Shown piece by piece: positions 1 through 8,602 of a stretch of DNA of 64,000 nucleotides. Both the position numbers and the translations under genes were made by a program. Source of the DNA: UBA7703 sp034926785 (GTDB taxonomy: Bacteria > Bacillota > Clostridia > Christensenellales > CAG-138); assembly GCA_034926785.1 (NCBI GenBank), contig JAYFQU010000017.1, positions 1 through 64,000 on the forward strand, written 5' to 3'. Under the pieces are notes generated by a model. That model saw nothing but the letters and a program-made list of their open reading frames with translations, was not told the origin of the DNA and ran no database searches. Positions within the stretch are counted from its first letter, which is position 1. Each line of letters begins with the position of its first letter.

Positions 1-59
1 CCCGCTGCTTGTAGTTCCAGGACCTTACTGATGATTCTCGCGCCATATTGTTTTCCCAT
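1..59 (-). CDS. Partial transposase orfA-like protein (N-terminus only)
   Basis: The start ATG is at 59-57, eight bases after GGGAGG. About 20 residues are visible (MGKQYGARI... ending LQAAG), basic and helical, consistent with the start of a helix-turn-helix orfA of an IS3-type transposase. The rest lies outside the window. The call rests mainly on its position just inside the presumed IS terminus; the residues alone are too few to identify a family. Confidence 0.45.
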   Translation of the reverse strand, partial: MGKQYGARIISKVLELQAA

Positions 60-140
60 ACAAAAACCTCCCGCCGTAGTGATTTTATCCTACGACAGGA
101 GGTGCTTTTTCTCAATGTCCGTTTTCCGGGGTTCAGTTCA
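1..140 (-). mobile_element. End of an IS3-family-like (IS150 group) insertion sequence
   Basis: Read on the minus strand, a candidate terminal inverted repeat begins at 140 with TGAACTGAACCCC and continues to GGACATT. This resembles the TGTACTG..CCCC..GGACA ends of IS150-group elements as I remember them. It is followed by a short leader, a GGGAGG ribosome site and the first codons of an orfA-like frame running out of the window. The element end lies 41 bp past the stop of the regulator gene at 182. Only one end is visible, so family assignment rests on the terminus pattern and layout. Confidence 0.55.
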
Positions 141-181
141 AAATGTCCGCACGGTGTTTTTTCCCGAATCGTCGTATTTTG

Positions 182-1186
182 TTAACGATAAAAGATGTTC
201 ATGGTGCCAAAGGATACGTCTCCATCCACCACCAGCGTTTCCGTGGCGTCCGCGTTCGGCTCGCCGTTCATCTGGATGGAGCCGAAGGACTTGTCGGACT
301 TTAGATAGATGCGAATCGAACGCGGAACAATCAGGTCAAATGTTCCAAAGGACACATCCACAGCAAGTTTGGCATTCGGGCTGACGCGCTTGACGTTTGT
401 CAGATCGAGCTCGCTCTTGCCAAACGAAAGATCGATGTCGCCGCCTGAGAAGTCCTCCACGGCAACCCTGCGGCTCTCTTCGCAGAAGGAGCAGTCATAG
501 CGGACAAATCCGTTGTCCTCGGCATAGTCGCTTCTTGTGTGTTTGTCGCCCTTAAAATTCACGCCGCACCACTTGTGCTTATGCGGAACCAAGGCTTCAT
601 ACAGGATGGTAAGGCCCAGCAAAACCAGCAAGCTTGGCCAAATGACGCTCCAAGTGAGCACATAGGTCACCGCTCCGAGATTGAAGAGCAGAAAGTAGAG
701 GCCGACTCCCGCAACCGCGAGGCTGAAAAAAGAGAACCGCTTGAGCATCCAACTGATCCCAAGGCCTATCAGAACCGCCGGCCAAACGATGCCCCAGATG
801 CCAAACGATAGATTGCCAACCCGTTGAATCAGGAAGGCCGCGCCGAGCACAATCACCAGCACCGCAAACCAGATGCCGTCCTTCTTAGCCTCCTTGCTCC
901 CATCCCAAGTGACGGAGAACTGTCCCTCGCCTTCTTTTTTATTCTTCTGCGCGTCCACAATGACTACCTTTGGTTCAATCGGCTTGACGCCGAGCAGTTC
1001 ATCGGTCGACACGCCCAGCTTTTCCGCCAGTTGCGGCAAAATGGAGATATCTGGGCAAGAGACGTCGTTCTCCCATTTGCTCACCGCCTGCGCCGAAACT
1101 CCCATCATCTCGGCCAGCTGTTCCTGCGTATAGCCCTTCTCTTTGCGAAGCTGCATGATGCGCTTCCCCATGCTCTGTTGTTCCAT
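182..1186 (-). CDS. XRE-type regulator fused to a membrane and LiaF-like C-terminal domain
   Basis: The protein has 334 residues. Residues about 8-63 form an XRE helix-turn-helix (KEKGYTQEQLAEMMGVS, then AVSKWENDVSCPDISIL). Four hydrophobic segments at about 103-205 follow, then a cytosolic or cell-surface beta repeat domain in which SFG recurs four times (FGKSEL, SFGTFDL, SFGSIQM, SFGTMNI). This resembles the C-terminal domain of LiaF-type cell-wall stress proteins. It is probably a membrane-tethered regulator sensing envelope state. The ATG follows GAGAGGAAAGCAAT. It diverges from def, and a 13-bp inverted site lies between them. Domain calls are solid; function is inferred. Confidence 0.75.
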   Translation of the reverse strand: MEQQSMGKRIMQLRKEKGYTQEQLAEMMGVSAQAVSKWENDVSCPDISILPQLAEKLGVSTDELLGVKPIEPKVVIVDAQKNKKEGEGQFSVTWDGSKEAKKDGIWFAVLVIVLGAAFLIQRVGNLSFGIWGIVWPAVLIGLGISWMLKRFSFFSLAVAGVGLYFLLFNLGAVTYVLTWSVIWPSLLVLLGLTILYEALVPHKHKWCGVNFKGDKHTRSDYAEDNGFVRYDCSFCEESRRVAVEDFSGGDIDLSFGKSELDLTNVKRVSPNAKLAVDVSFGTFDLIVPRSIRIYLKSDKSFGSIQMNGEPNADATETLVVDGDVSFGTMNIFYR

Positions 1187-1210
1187 ATTGCTTTCCTCTC
1201 TTTCATGCGT

Positions 1211-1239
1211 TTATTATGACAGAAACCGTAAAACTTGAA
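1211..1239 (-). promoter_or_regulatory. Candidate promoter of the XRE-LiaF gene
   Basis: On the minus strand TTCAAG (1239-1234), a 17-base spacer and TAATAA (1216-1211) lie 25 bases before the start codon. The match is moderate. Confidence 0.45.
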
Positions 1240-1271
1240 CATAGACTGTTTTGCGAGTTTTTAAATTCGAA

Positions 1272-1350
1272 TCAACCAATGGTAGAATCGCGCTCAACCG
1301 TCGCTTTTCTTTACAGCATTATTAATTTCGAGTACAATACCATTGGTTGA
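1272..1350. promoter_or_regulatory. Pair of perfect 13-bp inverted sites between divergent regulator and def
   Basis: TCAACCAATGGTA at 1272-1284 and its exact reverse complement TACCATTGGTTGA at 1338-1350 are separated by 53 bases. The second copy overlaps the last base of the def -10 hexamer and its transcription start; the first lies upstream of the regulator's -35. The positions suit an operator pair allowing looping or coordinate control, possibly by the adjacent XRE protein. Regulation is inferred. Confidence 0.6.
1310..1338 (+). promoter_or_regulatory. Sigma-A-type promoter of the def operon
   Basis: TTTACA (1310-1315), a 17-base spacer and TACAAT (1333-1338) lie 32 bases before the def start, followed by the AAGGAGG ribosome site at 1352-1358. 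Confidence 0.8.
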
Positions 1351-1369
1351 ATAAGGAGGTTTTTCCCAA

Positions 1370-1858
1370 ATGGCACTACGTACGATTCGCACGGACGACG
1401 ATCCGTGCCTCTATAAAGTTTGCAAGCCGGTCGAGAAATTTGACGCGCGTTTGACACAGCTTATCGACGATCTCTATGAAACCATGGACGCCGCGGACGG
1501 CGCCGGCCTTGCCGCACCGCAGGTCGGCATTCTGCGGCGCGTGGTCGTTGTTGATGCGGGCGAGGGCAGAATTGAACTCGTAAACCCGCGCATTACGCTT
1601 TCCGACGGCTGTCAGGGTGGCTACGAAGGCTGCCTCTCCTTTCCCGGGCAAAGCGGTTATGTTGAGCGCGCGGATCATATCGTCGTTGAAGGTTACGACC
1701 GCAACGGCGAACTGCACACCTATGACACCACCGGATTCTATGCCCGCGCGGTTCAGCACGAGCTGGATCACCTCGACGGCGTGGTTTATCTCAGCAAGAA
1801 AACCGAACCGCCGGAAGGCTTTGATTCAGAAGAGCACGAAGAGGAGAACATGGGATGA
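1370..1858 (+). CDS. def: Peptide deformylase
   Basis: This metalloenzyme removes the N-formyl group from nascent proteins. All three family motifs are present: GAGLAAPQVG, EGCLSFP (metal-binding Cys) and QHELDHLDG (HExxH with two metal-binding His). At 162 residues it is of normal type 1 length. An AAGGAGG site precedes the ATG. It is the first gene of the operon and overlaps fmt by four bases (ATGA), so the formyl-adding and formyl-removing functions are translationally coupled. The usual upstream neighbour priA is absent; an XRE-LiaF regulator stands there. Confidence 0.97.
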   Translation: MALRTIRTDDDPCLYKVCKPVEKFDARLTQLIDDLYETMDAADGAGLAAPQVGILRRVVVVDAGEGRIELVNPRITLSDGCQGGYEGCLSFPGQSGYVERADHIVVEGYDRNGELHTYDTTGFYARAVQHELDHLDGVVYLSKKTEPPEGFDSEEHEEENMG

Positions 1859-2781
1859 AAATCGCCTTCCTTGGCACACCGGAATTTGCGCTGCCTTCGC
1901 TCAACATGCTCTATGAATCCGGGCATGCGCTCGCGGTTTTTACGCAGCCGGATCGTCCCGTAGGGCGGCATGCAGCGCTGACCCCGCCGCCGACCAAGGC
2001 CTACGCGCTGGAGCGCGGCATCCCCGTGTATCAGTTTGAAAAGATTCGCCTGCCGGAGGGCGTCGCCGCGCTCCGGGCATTCGCGCCGGATCTGATGGTC
2101 ACCGCCGCGTTCGGGCAGATTCTCTCCGCCGAGAACCTTTCGATCCCTAAATATGGCTGTATCAATGTGCACGGCTCGCTCCTGCCAAAATATCGCGGCG
2201 CGGCGCCGATCCAGTGGGCGATCATCAACGGCGAGACGGAGACGGGCATCACCACTATGATGACAGACGTCGGCATGGACACAGGCGACATTCTTCTCCT
2301 GGACAAAACCGCAATTTTACCGGATGAAACCGCGGGCGAGCTGTTTGAGCGGCTCTCCGTCCTCGGCGCGGAAACCCTGCGGCGAACCATCATTGCCCTG
2401 GAGTCGGGTGATCTGCCGCGCACTCCGCAGGACGAGGCGCAGGCAACGAAATGCCCCATGCTGAAGAAAGAGCACGGCAAACTCGATTTCTCCGAGTCCA
2501 TACGGCAGGTTCATAACCGCGTGCGCGGAACAAATCCTTGGCCGGGCGCCTATGGCATGCTAGGTGAGGATGTGCTCAAGATTCACAAGACACGGCTGAC
2601 CGATCGCCAACCGGCACATGAACCGGCAGGTCTATTAATAGGAAACGCGAAATCAGGGCTGTTTGTCCGCTGCGCGGATGGATGGCTGGAGATATTGGAG
2701 TTGCAGGCGACGGGCGGCAAGCGCCTGAGCGCAAGGGATTATCTGGCCGGTAAAGATTTGGAAGGAAAGATACTGATTTGA
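1855..2781 (+). CDS. fmt: Methionyl-tRNA formyltransferase
   Basis: Formylates initiator Met-tRNA using 10-formyltetrahydrofolate. The 308-residue protein opens with MKIAFLGTPEFALP, carries the substrate signature SLLPKYRGAAPIQWAI near residue 110, and has the C-terminal OB-like domain (VHNRVRGTNPWPGAYG). The start overlaps the def stop and the stop overlaps the rsmB TTG start, so it sits in a tightly packed operon. Confidence 0.97.
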   Translation: MKIAFLGTPEFALPSLNMLYESGHALAVFTQPDRPVGRHAALTPPPTKAYALERGIPVYQFEKIRLPEGVAALRAFAPDLMVTAAFGQILSAENLSIPKYGCINVHGSLLPKYRGAAPIQWAIINGETETGITTMMTDVGMDTGDILLLDKTAILPDETAGELFERLSVLGAETLRRTIIALESGDLPRTPQDEAQATKCPMLKKEHGKLDFSESIRQVHNRVRGTNPWPGAYGMLGEDVLKIHKTRLTDRQPAHEPAGLLIGNAKSGLFVRCADGWLEILELQATGGKRLSARDYLAGKDLEGKILI

Positions 2782-4052
2782 ACGCTAGAAGGCAGGCGCT
2801 TGACGCGCTCTGCGACATCACGGACCGCAGCGCCTATGCAAACCTGCGGGTCAAACAACTGACGGCGTCCCTGCCGGAGCGCGAGGCCAAGATGGCCGCC
2901 GCGCTCGTTTACCATACGCTGGATCATCTGCTCACGATCGATTACTATTTGTCGCATTTCGTCAAAGGGACGCAAAAGCCCATCATCCGCGGAATCCTGC
3001 GCCTCGGGGTCTGCGAGCTGCTGTTTCTCTCCACCCCCGCACATGCGGCGGTTTCCGAAAGCGTCGCCCTCACGCGGGAGGTTGGAAAAAGCGGCCTGAG
3101 CGGCTTTGTCAACGCGGTTTTGCGTGCTATCGACCGCAGCAGAAACGCGCTCCCCCCTCTTCCTGCCGAAGCCGTGCCCCGCCTTTCCATCCAATACAGC
3201 TATCCGGAATGGATTGTTTCGGAGTGGATTTCCCGCTTTGGCGAGGAGCAGGCGGAGGCGCTTCTTTCTCGACCCGCGTCCGCGATTCAGGTGCGCGCGC
3301 AATATCCCTTCACGCGGGAGGAACTGCAGCGCTCTCTCCCCGTCAAAAGCACGGCGAATCGATGGGACGAGAACTCCATCACACTCCAAAGCGGTTTTGA
3401 TCTCGCATCGAATCCTTTGTTTTCAGAGGGCAAGTTTACCGTGATGGGCGAAAGCGCGATGCTCGCCTGCCGTGCGTTGGGCGATCCTGCGGGAAAGCGC
3501 GTGCTCGACGCCTGCGCCGCACCCGGCGGAAAAAGCGCCTATCTTGCGAGCCTCGCAAAAAATGAAATCGATCTGACCTGTTTTGAGCTCCACCCGCATC
3601 GCAAGGAACTGCTGGAAAAGACGCTCTCCCGGCTCCATGTCTCCGCAAGGATTTATGAAAAAGACGCTTCGTCCTATGATCCCGCGTTTCGTGAGGCGTT
3701 CGATTGCGTGTTGATCGACGCGCCCTGCAGCGGACTCGGACTGCTCGGGGACAAACCGGATATCCGCTATAGCAAGTCTGACGCGGATATCACCGCGCTT
3801 GCCGAGATTCAGCGAAACATTCTCGACGTCTGCGCGCGCTATGTCGCACCGGGCGGCGTCCTCGTCTATGCAACCTGTACCATTTCGCTTCGGGAAAACG
3901 AAACGCAAATAGAAGCTTTTCTACGCTCTCATGAACCGTTTTCACCGGAGCATATGCCGCTCCCAATTCCGAACGACGGCCAGATTCAACTCCTGCCGCA
4001 TTTACACAATACCGACGGATTCTTTATCGCGAGGATGAAACGATGCAGTTAG
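2778..4052 (+). CDS. rsmB: 16S rRNA m5C967 methyltransferase
   Basis: The 424-residue protein has an N-terminal NusB-like RNA-binding domain (about 1-130) followed by a SAM methyltransferase domain. DACAAPGGKSAYLA is the SAM-binding loop, DAPCSGLGLLG carries the release cysteine, and YATCTI the catalytic cysteine. The start is TTG, overlapping the fmt stop, with GGAAGGAAAG upstream. The 3' end overlaps rlmN by ten bases. Confidence 0.95.
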   Translation: MNARRQALDALCDITDRSAYANLRVKQLTASLPEREAKMAAALVYHTLDHLLTIDYYLSHFVKGTQKPIIRGILRLGVCELLFLSTPAHAAVSESVALTREVGKSGLSGFVNAVLRAIDRSRNALPPLPAEAVPRLSIQYSYPEWIVSEWISRFGEEQAEALLSRPASAIQVRAQYPFTREELQRSLPVKSTANRWDENSITLQSGFDLASNPLFSEGKFTVMGESAMLACRALGDPAGKRVLDACAAPGGKSAYLASLAKNEIDLTCFELHPHRKELLEKTLSRLHVSARIYEKDASSYDPAFREAFDCVLIDAPCSGLGLLGDKPDIRYSKSDADITALAEIQRNILDVCARYVAPGGVLVYATCTISLRENETQIEAFLRSHEPFSPEHMPLPIPNDGQIQLLPHLHNTDGFFIARMKRCS

Positions 4053-5092
4053 CCGATCTCACCAAACCGGAGCTGGAGCAGCTTCTGATCGAATGGAATG
4101 AACCGAAGTATCGGTCAAATCAAGTCTGGACATGGCTCAACAGGGGCGCGCGTCCGGAGGAAATGACCAACCTGCCCGCCGTGCTGCGCGAAAAGCTCTC
4201 CTCCATCCCCTACGGCGGAGTGACCATCGAGCGCAAACTGCTCTCACAAAAGGATGGCACGGTCAAGTATCTCTTCCGCCTCGAGGATGAAAACCTTGTC
4301 GAAGGCGTATTGATGCGCTATCATTATGGTAATACCCTGTGCCTTTCGACGCAGGTTGGCTGCAATATGGGCTGCAAATTCTGCGCCTCCACGCTCGACG
4401 GATGTATTCGAAATCTCACCGCAGGCGAAATGATCGGCCAAATTCTCGCCGTGGAGCGGGACGAGCCGCCGAAGGAGGCGGATCACCGCACGGTGACCAA
4501 CCTCGTGCTCATGGGCAGCGGCGAACCGCTGGATAACTATGACAACGTGGTCGCCTTCCTAAACCGAACAACCGCGCAGGACGGGTTGCGGATCAGCCCG
4601 CGCAATATCTCTCTCTCCACCTGCGGCATCGTGCCAAAGATCGACCGGTTTTTAGTCGATGCACCGCATGTGACGCTCTCGATCTCCCTGCATGCGCATA
4701 ACGATGAGATTCGCTCCTCCCTGATGCCGATCAACAAGGTATATCCCATCGACAGCGTCATAGCCGCTGCAAAACGGTATGCCGGGGTTACCGGCAGGCG
4801 TGTAGTGTTTGAATATGCGCTCATCGGCGGAGTCAACGCCTCCATGGAGGATGCGGACGCGCTGAGCAAGAAGCTGCACGGCATCCTCTGTCATGTCAAC
4901 CTGATTCCACTCAACCCTGTTCCGGAGCGTGGGCTCGAGGGCGTTTCCCGCGCGGAGGCGGAGCGCTTCTGCGAGCGGCTCACCCAACGAAATATCTCCG
5001 CAACCGTCCGACGTGAAATGGGCACGGATATAGACGGCGCTTGCGGACAGCTGCGCAGGAGGATTCTGCATGAAGTACGCGGTCAAAACTGA
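4043..5092 (+). CDS. rlmN: Dual-specificity rRNA/tRNA adenine-C2 methyltransferase (radical SAM)
   Basis: Methylates C2 of A2503 in 23S rRNA and A37 of some tRNAs. The 349-residue protein has the radical-SAM cluster motif CNMGCKFC (CX3CX2C), a GSGEPLDNYDNV loop, and the second catalytic cysteine in DGACGQL near the C-terminus. It overlaps both neighbours (10 bases with rsmB, 23 with prpC), as in many Firmicutes. Confidence 0.96.
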   Translation: MQLADLTKPELEQLLIEWNEPKYRSNQVWTWLNRGARPEEMTNLPAVLREKLSSIPYGGVTIERKLLSQKDGTVKYLFRLEDENLVEGVLMRYHYGNTLCLSTQVGCNMGCKFCASTLDGCIRNLTAGEMIGQILAVERDEPPKEADHRTVTNLVLMGSGEPLDNYDNVVAFLNRTTAQDGLRISPRNISLSTCGIVPKIDRFLVDAPHVTLSISLHAHNDEIRSSLMPINKVYPIDSVIAAAKRYAGVTGRRVVFEYALIGGVNASMEDADALSKKLHGILCHVNLIPLNPVPERGLEGVSRAEAERFCERLTQRNISATVRREMGTDIDGACGQLRRRILHEVRGQN

Positions 5093-5801
5093 TATCGGCA
5101 AGCGCGTCCATAACGAGGACAGCTATTTGGTGCCCCAAAAAGAAAATCTCCCGCTCCTGTTCGCCGTTGCCGACGGCATGGGTGGGCATGCTGCGGGCGC
5201 GGTTGCCAGCAGTCTGTTAGTTGAGCAGCTGCGCGGATTCGACCAGGGCGTTGAGGAAGGCCGGGAACTGGCGCAGTTTCGTCAATCCGTTGAGAAAGCC
5301 AACCTCAGCGTTTATCAGGAGTCCGAAAAGGACCGCTCGCTGCACGGCATGGGGACAACGCTCGTCGCCGCGCTTTTGCTCGGTGAAAAGTTTATCGCCG
5401 CTAACGTTGGAGACAGCAGAATGTATCGCTTTCACGATGCGTCCCTGGAGACCATCACCACCGATCATTCTTTGGTTGAGCAGCTCGTACTCGCCGGAGC
5501 GATCACAAAAGAGGAAGCGCGCGTCCACCCGCAGCGCAATATTATCACCCGTGCGGTCGGCGTTTCCCCGGTTGTGGATGTCGATCTATTTGAGCAGGAA
5601 TGGGCTGCGGGAGATATTCTCGTACTCTGTTCGGACGGGCTTCACGGCGCTGTGAATGAAGAGGACATCATCAGCGTTCTGTCGACCAGCCGTTCCCTGG
5701 AAAACATGTGTGAGATTCTGGTTCAGCTTGCGCTGGACAATGGCGGAACGGACAATATCACCGTCCTTCTCATTTCTTTGGAAGAGGAGGATGACAAATG
5801 A
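5070..5801 (+). CDS. prpC: PP2C-family Ser/Thr protein phosphatase
   Basis: The 243-residue protein has PP2C metal-binding motifs: NEDSYLV, DGMGGHAAG, GDSRMY, CSDGLHGAV and the final GGTDNITV. It is the cognate phosphatase of the following PASTA kinase, and its stop overlaps the kinase start (ATGA). The pair controls cell-wall, growth and germination-related phosphorylation in Firmicutes. It begins inside the last 23 bases of rlmN. Confidence 0.95.
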   Translation: MKYAVKTDIGKRVHNEDSYLVPQKENLPLLFAVADGMGGHAAGAVASSLLVEQLRGFDQGVEEGRELAQFRQSVEKANLSVYQESEKDRSLHGMGTTLVAALLLGEKFIAANVGDSRMYRFHDASLETITTDHSLVEQLVLAGAITKEEARVHPQRNIITRAVGVSPVVDVDLFEQEWAAGDILVLCSDGLHGAVNEEDIISVLSTSRSLENMCEILVQLALDNGGTDNITVLLISLEEEDDK

Positions 5802-7672
5802 TTGCGCAGGGAACCATCGTCGGCCATCGTTATCGCATTATCGAGCTCATCGGCACTGGCGGCATGGCGCATGTCTACCGCGCAATGAACCTCAGTTCAC
5901 GCAAGATCGTTGCAATCAAGGTGCTCAAGGACGAGTTTCGAAACGACGCGGAGTTTCTCCGCCGCTTTGAGCGCGAGGCAAGAGCCGTGCTTCACCTCTC
6001 GCATGAAAATATCGTGCGAGCCTTTGACGTTGGCGAAACGGACGGTTTGCCCTATATCGTTTTGGAGTTTGTAGACGGGCGCACCCTCAAGGATATCATT
6101 GACGAAAACGGCCCGATGCCCTCGCGCATCGCCGTTGCGCTCGTCGTGCAGGTTCTCGATGCGCTCGGCGCCGCGCATGCGGCCGGCATCATCCACAGGG
6201 ATGTCAAGCCACAGAATGTCATCGTGATGCAGAGCGGCAAAGTCAAACTCATGGATTTTGGCATCGCGCGCGAGGTTGACGCAAACACCGTCACCTTTAC
6301 GGGCTCTACGGTTTTAGGCTCGGTGCACTATCTCTCGCCGGAGCAGGCGAAGGGACTGCCCGTCACCGAGGGGAGCGACCTGTATTCCGCCGGCATCATG
6401 CTGTATGAAATGCTCACCGGACGTGTGCCGTTTGATGGGGAAAATTCTGTCGCCATCGCACTCAAACATATTAGCGATGCCCCTGTGCCGCCCATCGAAC
6501 TCTCCAACAAGGTTTCGCCCGCGCTCAACGATGTGATCCTGCGCGCGCTCAGCAAGGACACCGGCCGGCGGTATTCAACGGCCAGTGAGATGAGCGCACA
6601 CCTCCGACGGGCGCTCAAGGAACCAATGGGTGACTTTGCACGGCATATCCCAACCGCTAAGCCGCAACCCGTCAAAAAAACGTCGCAGAAAAAGCGCGCG
6701 CATGGTGCGCTGAAAATTGGCATCACCGTCGGGGCGCTGGTTCTCGCGCTCATCGGCATTTTTGTTGTGCTGCGGGATGTCTATCAAACCGAGTCGGATC
6801 ATTTCGAAGTTGTGCCTACCATTGTGGACCGCTCCGTCGAGGAAGCGAAGCTAAAAGCGGAGAACTTTGGCTTTGCCTTTGATATCCAGGATTATGAAAA
6901 CAACGACACGGTTGCCAGTGGGGACATCATTCTACAATCTCCCGAAGGCGGAACAAAGGCAAGGCTCGGTACCACCATCTACGGCATTGTCAGCCTTGGC
7001 CCCGCAGCACCGCTCGTGCCGGACCTGCTCGGTCTCTCGCCGGACGAGGCGCGGCACGCACTCGAGGAAAGCGGGCTTGTGCTCGGCAGCGTGAGCTATC
7101 GCGTGTCCGAGGTGGCAATCGGCTATGTCTGCGCGCAATCCATTCCGCCGGATACCGAAACCACAAACGGGCAGACCATCGATATCGTCATCAGCGCCTC
7201 CTCCGAAACGACGTTTGACATGCCGCATGCAATGGATCTGCCGTTGAATCTTATCCTTGATCAACTGCGCATTGCTTCGTTTAACAACATCTATGTGCGC
7301 TATGCCGAGTCCGACATTGTGGAGGACGGGGTTGTCTATCTCCAGGATCCTTTGCCCGGCACGCAGGTGCTCCCGGAGACGCCGGTGATGCTCACCGTCT
7401 GCGGGAAACCCGTTTACCCATATCAGGCTGACATCGCTTTTAATATCAGCATTGACAGCAGCGGAACCAAGGTGATGATTGTGTTGCCGGAAACCTATAA
7501 TGGCCTTTCCTATAACCGCATCCTGTTTGAAGGCGCATTGGAAAAAGGGGAAAAGGTGCCAATTTCGTTTACGGCTACATCCGATGTGGAGGGGACGCGT
7601 GAAGTGATTCTTTATAGCGACGGCGCGGAGGTCAAGCGGCAGGATTTTACCTTCATCGCCAAGGAGTCCTGA
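5798..7672 (+). CDS. prkC: PASTA-domain Ser/Thr protein kinase
   Basis: The 624-residue membrane kinase has an intact catalytic core: GTGGMAHVY glycine loop, AIKVLK lysine, HRDVKPQN catalytic loop, DFGIA and SPEQAKG. One transmembrane helix sits at about 306-328. Three PASTA-like units (about 334-400, 401-470, 471-540) form the muropeptide-sensing extracellular part, followed by an extra C-terminal beta domain. It forms an operon with prpC and rsgA. Confidence 0.95.
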   Translation: MIAQGTIVGHRYRIIELIGTGGMAHVYRAMNLSSRKIVAIKVLKDEFRNDAEFLRRFEREARAVLHLSHENIVRAFDVGETDGLPYIVLEFVDGRTLKDIIDENGPMPSRIAVALVVQVLDALGAAHAAGIIHRDVKPQNVIVMQSGKVKLMDFGIAREVDANTVTFTGSTVLGSVHYLSPEQAKGLPVTEGSDLYSAGIMLYEMLTGRVPFDGENSVAIALKHISDAPVPPIELSNKVSPALNDVILRALSKDTGRRYSTASEMSAHLRRALKEPMGDFARHIPTAKPQPVKKTSQKKRAHGALKIGITVGALVLALIGIFVVLRDVYQTESDHFEVVPTIVDRSVEEAKLKAENFGFAFDIQDYENNDTVASGDIILQSPEGGTKARLGTTIYGIVSLGPAAPLVPDLLGLSPDEARHALEESGLVLGSVSYRVSEVAIGYVCAQSIPPDTETTNGQTIDIVISASSETTFDMPHAMDLPLNLILDQLRIASFNNIYVRYAESDIVEDGVVYLQDPLPGTQVLPETPVMLTVCGKPVYPYQADIAFNISIDSSGTKVMIVLPETYNGLSYNRILFEGALEKGEKVPISFTATSDVEGTREVILYSDGAEVKRQDFTFIAKES

Positions 7673-8551
7673 ATGGGTATGCGCGGACGGATCATCAAAG
7701 GAATCGGCGGCTTTTACAGCGTGTTGCGGGAAAGCGGAGAGACCGTCGTCTGCAAAGCGCGTGGTCGCTTTCGCAACGAGGGCATGACGCCAATGGTTGG
7801 CGATCTGGTTGAAATCTCTCTTCCCGAAACAGGATATGCGTCTCTGGATGATATCCTGCCGCGAAAAAACGCGCTGCTGCGCCCGCAGGTTTCCAACATC
7901 GATCTGTTGATCATCGTGCTTTCCGCGAGTGTCCCAAAGCCGGACTGGCTGCTGGCGGATAAACTGCTGATTCAGGCGCATACGCTCGGCATTCAACCGC
8001 TGATGGTGCTCAATAAGATCGATACCGCAAAGGACGAGATCACAAACCAGTTCGCCGCGGACTATGCCGCTTATGATACGTTGCTGGTTTCCTCGCACAG
8101 CATGGAGGGTATGGATGCTTTAAAGGCCGCAATTACCGGCCGAATCTGCTGTTTTGCGGGGCAATCCGCCGTCGGAAAATCTTCCCTGCTCAATTCGCTC
8201 TTTCCCGAACTGTCATTGGAAACCGGCGAATTGGCAAAAAAGACGGATCGCGGCAAGCATACGACGAGGCAAGCGGAGCTTTGGCCTTTTCTCGGCGGGG
8301 CGGTACTCGACACGCCGGGGTTTTCGCTCTTTGAGCTCAGCGAACTCACGCAGGACGCCTTAAATAAATGTTGGCCGGAGTTTGAAGGCGCCTATGAGCG
8401 CTGCCGTTTCACGGGTTGCCGGCACGTTGCGGAGCCTGACTGTGCGGTTAAGGCGCTGCTGCCGGAGGGCAAGCTCACAAGGGCGCGCTATGATCGCTAT
8501 CTGGAAATTCAGATGGAAGTCGAAACGCTGAAGAAACATAAATATGATTGA
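7673..8551 (+). CDS. rsgA: Ribosome small-subunit GTPase RsgA
   Basis: The 292-residue, circularly permuted GTPase carries its G motifs in the order NKID (G4), GQSAVGKSSLLN (G1) and DTPGF (G3), after an N-terminal OB fold. A C-terminal zinc knuckle is visible (CRFTGCRHVAEPDCAV). It acts in 30S maturation. AAGGAG six bases before the ATG supports this start; the gene begins immediately after the prkC stop. Confidence 0.95.
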   Translation: MGMRGRIIKGIGGFYSVLRESGETVVCKARGRFRNEGMTPMVGDLVEISLPETGYASLDDILPRKNALLRPQVSNIDLLIIVLSASVPKPDWLLADKLLIQAHTLGIQPLMVLNKIDTAKDEITNQFAADYAAYDTLLVSSHSMEGMDALKAAITGRICCFAGQSAVGKSSLLNSLFPELSLETGELAKKTDRGKHTTRQAELWPFLGGAVLDTPGFSLFELSELTQDALNKCWPEFEGAYERCRFTGCRHVAEPDCAVKALLPEGKLTRARYDRYLEIQMEVETLKKHKYD

Positions 8552-8602
8552 TTTACACAATTCAAGTGATAAAAGTCCATTGTTTAAAGGAGTAGTTAAA
8601 TC

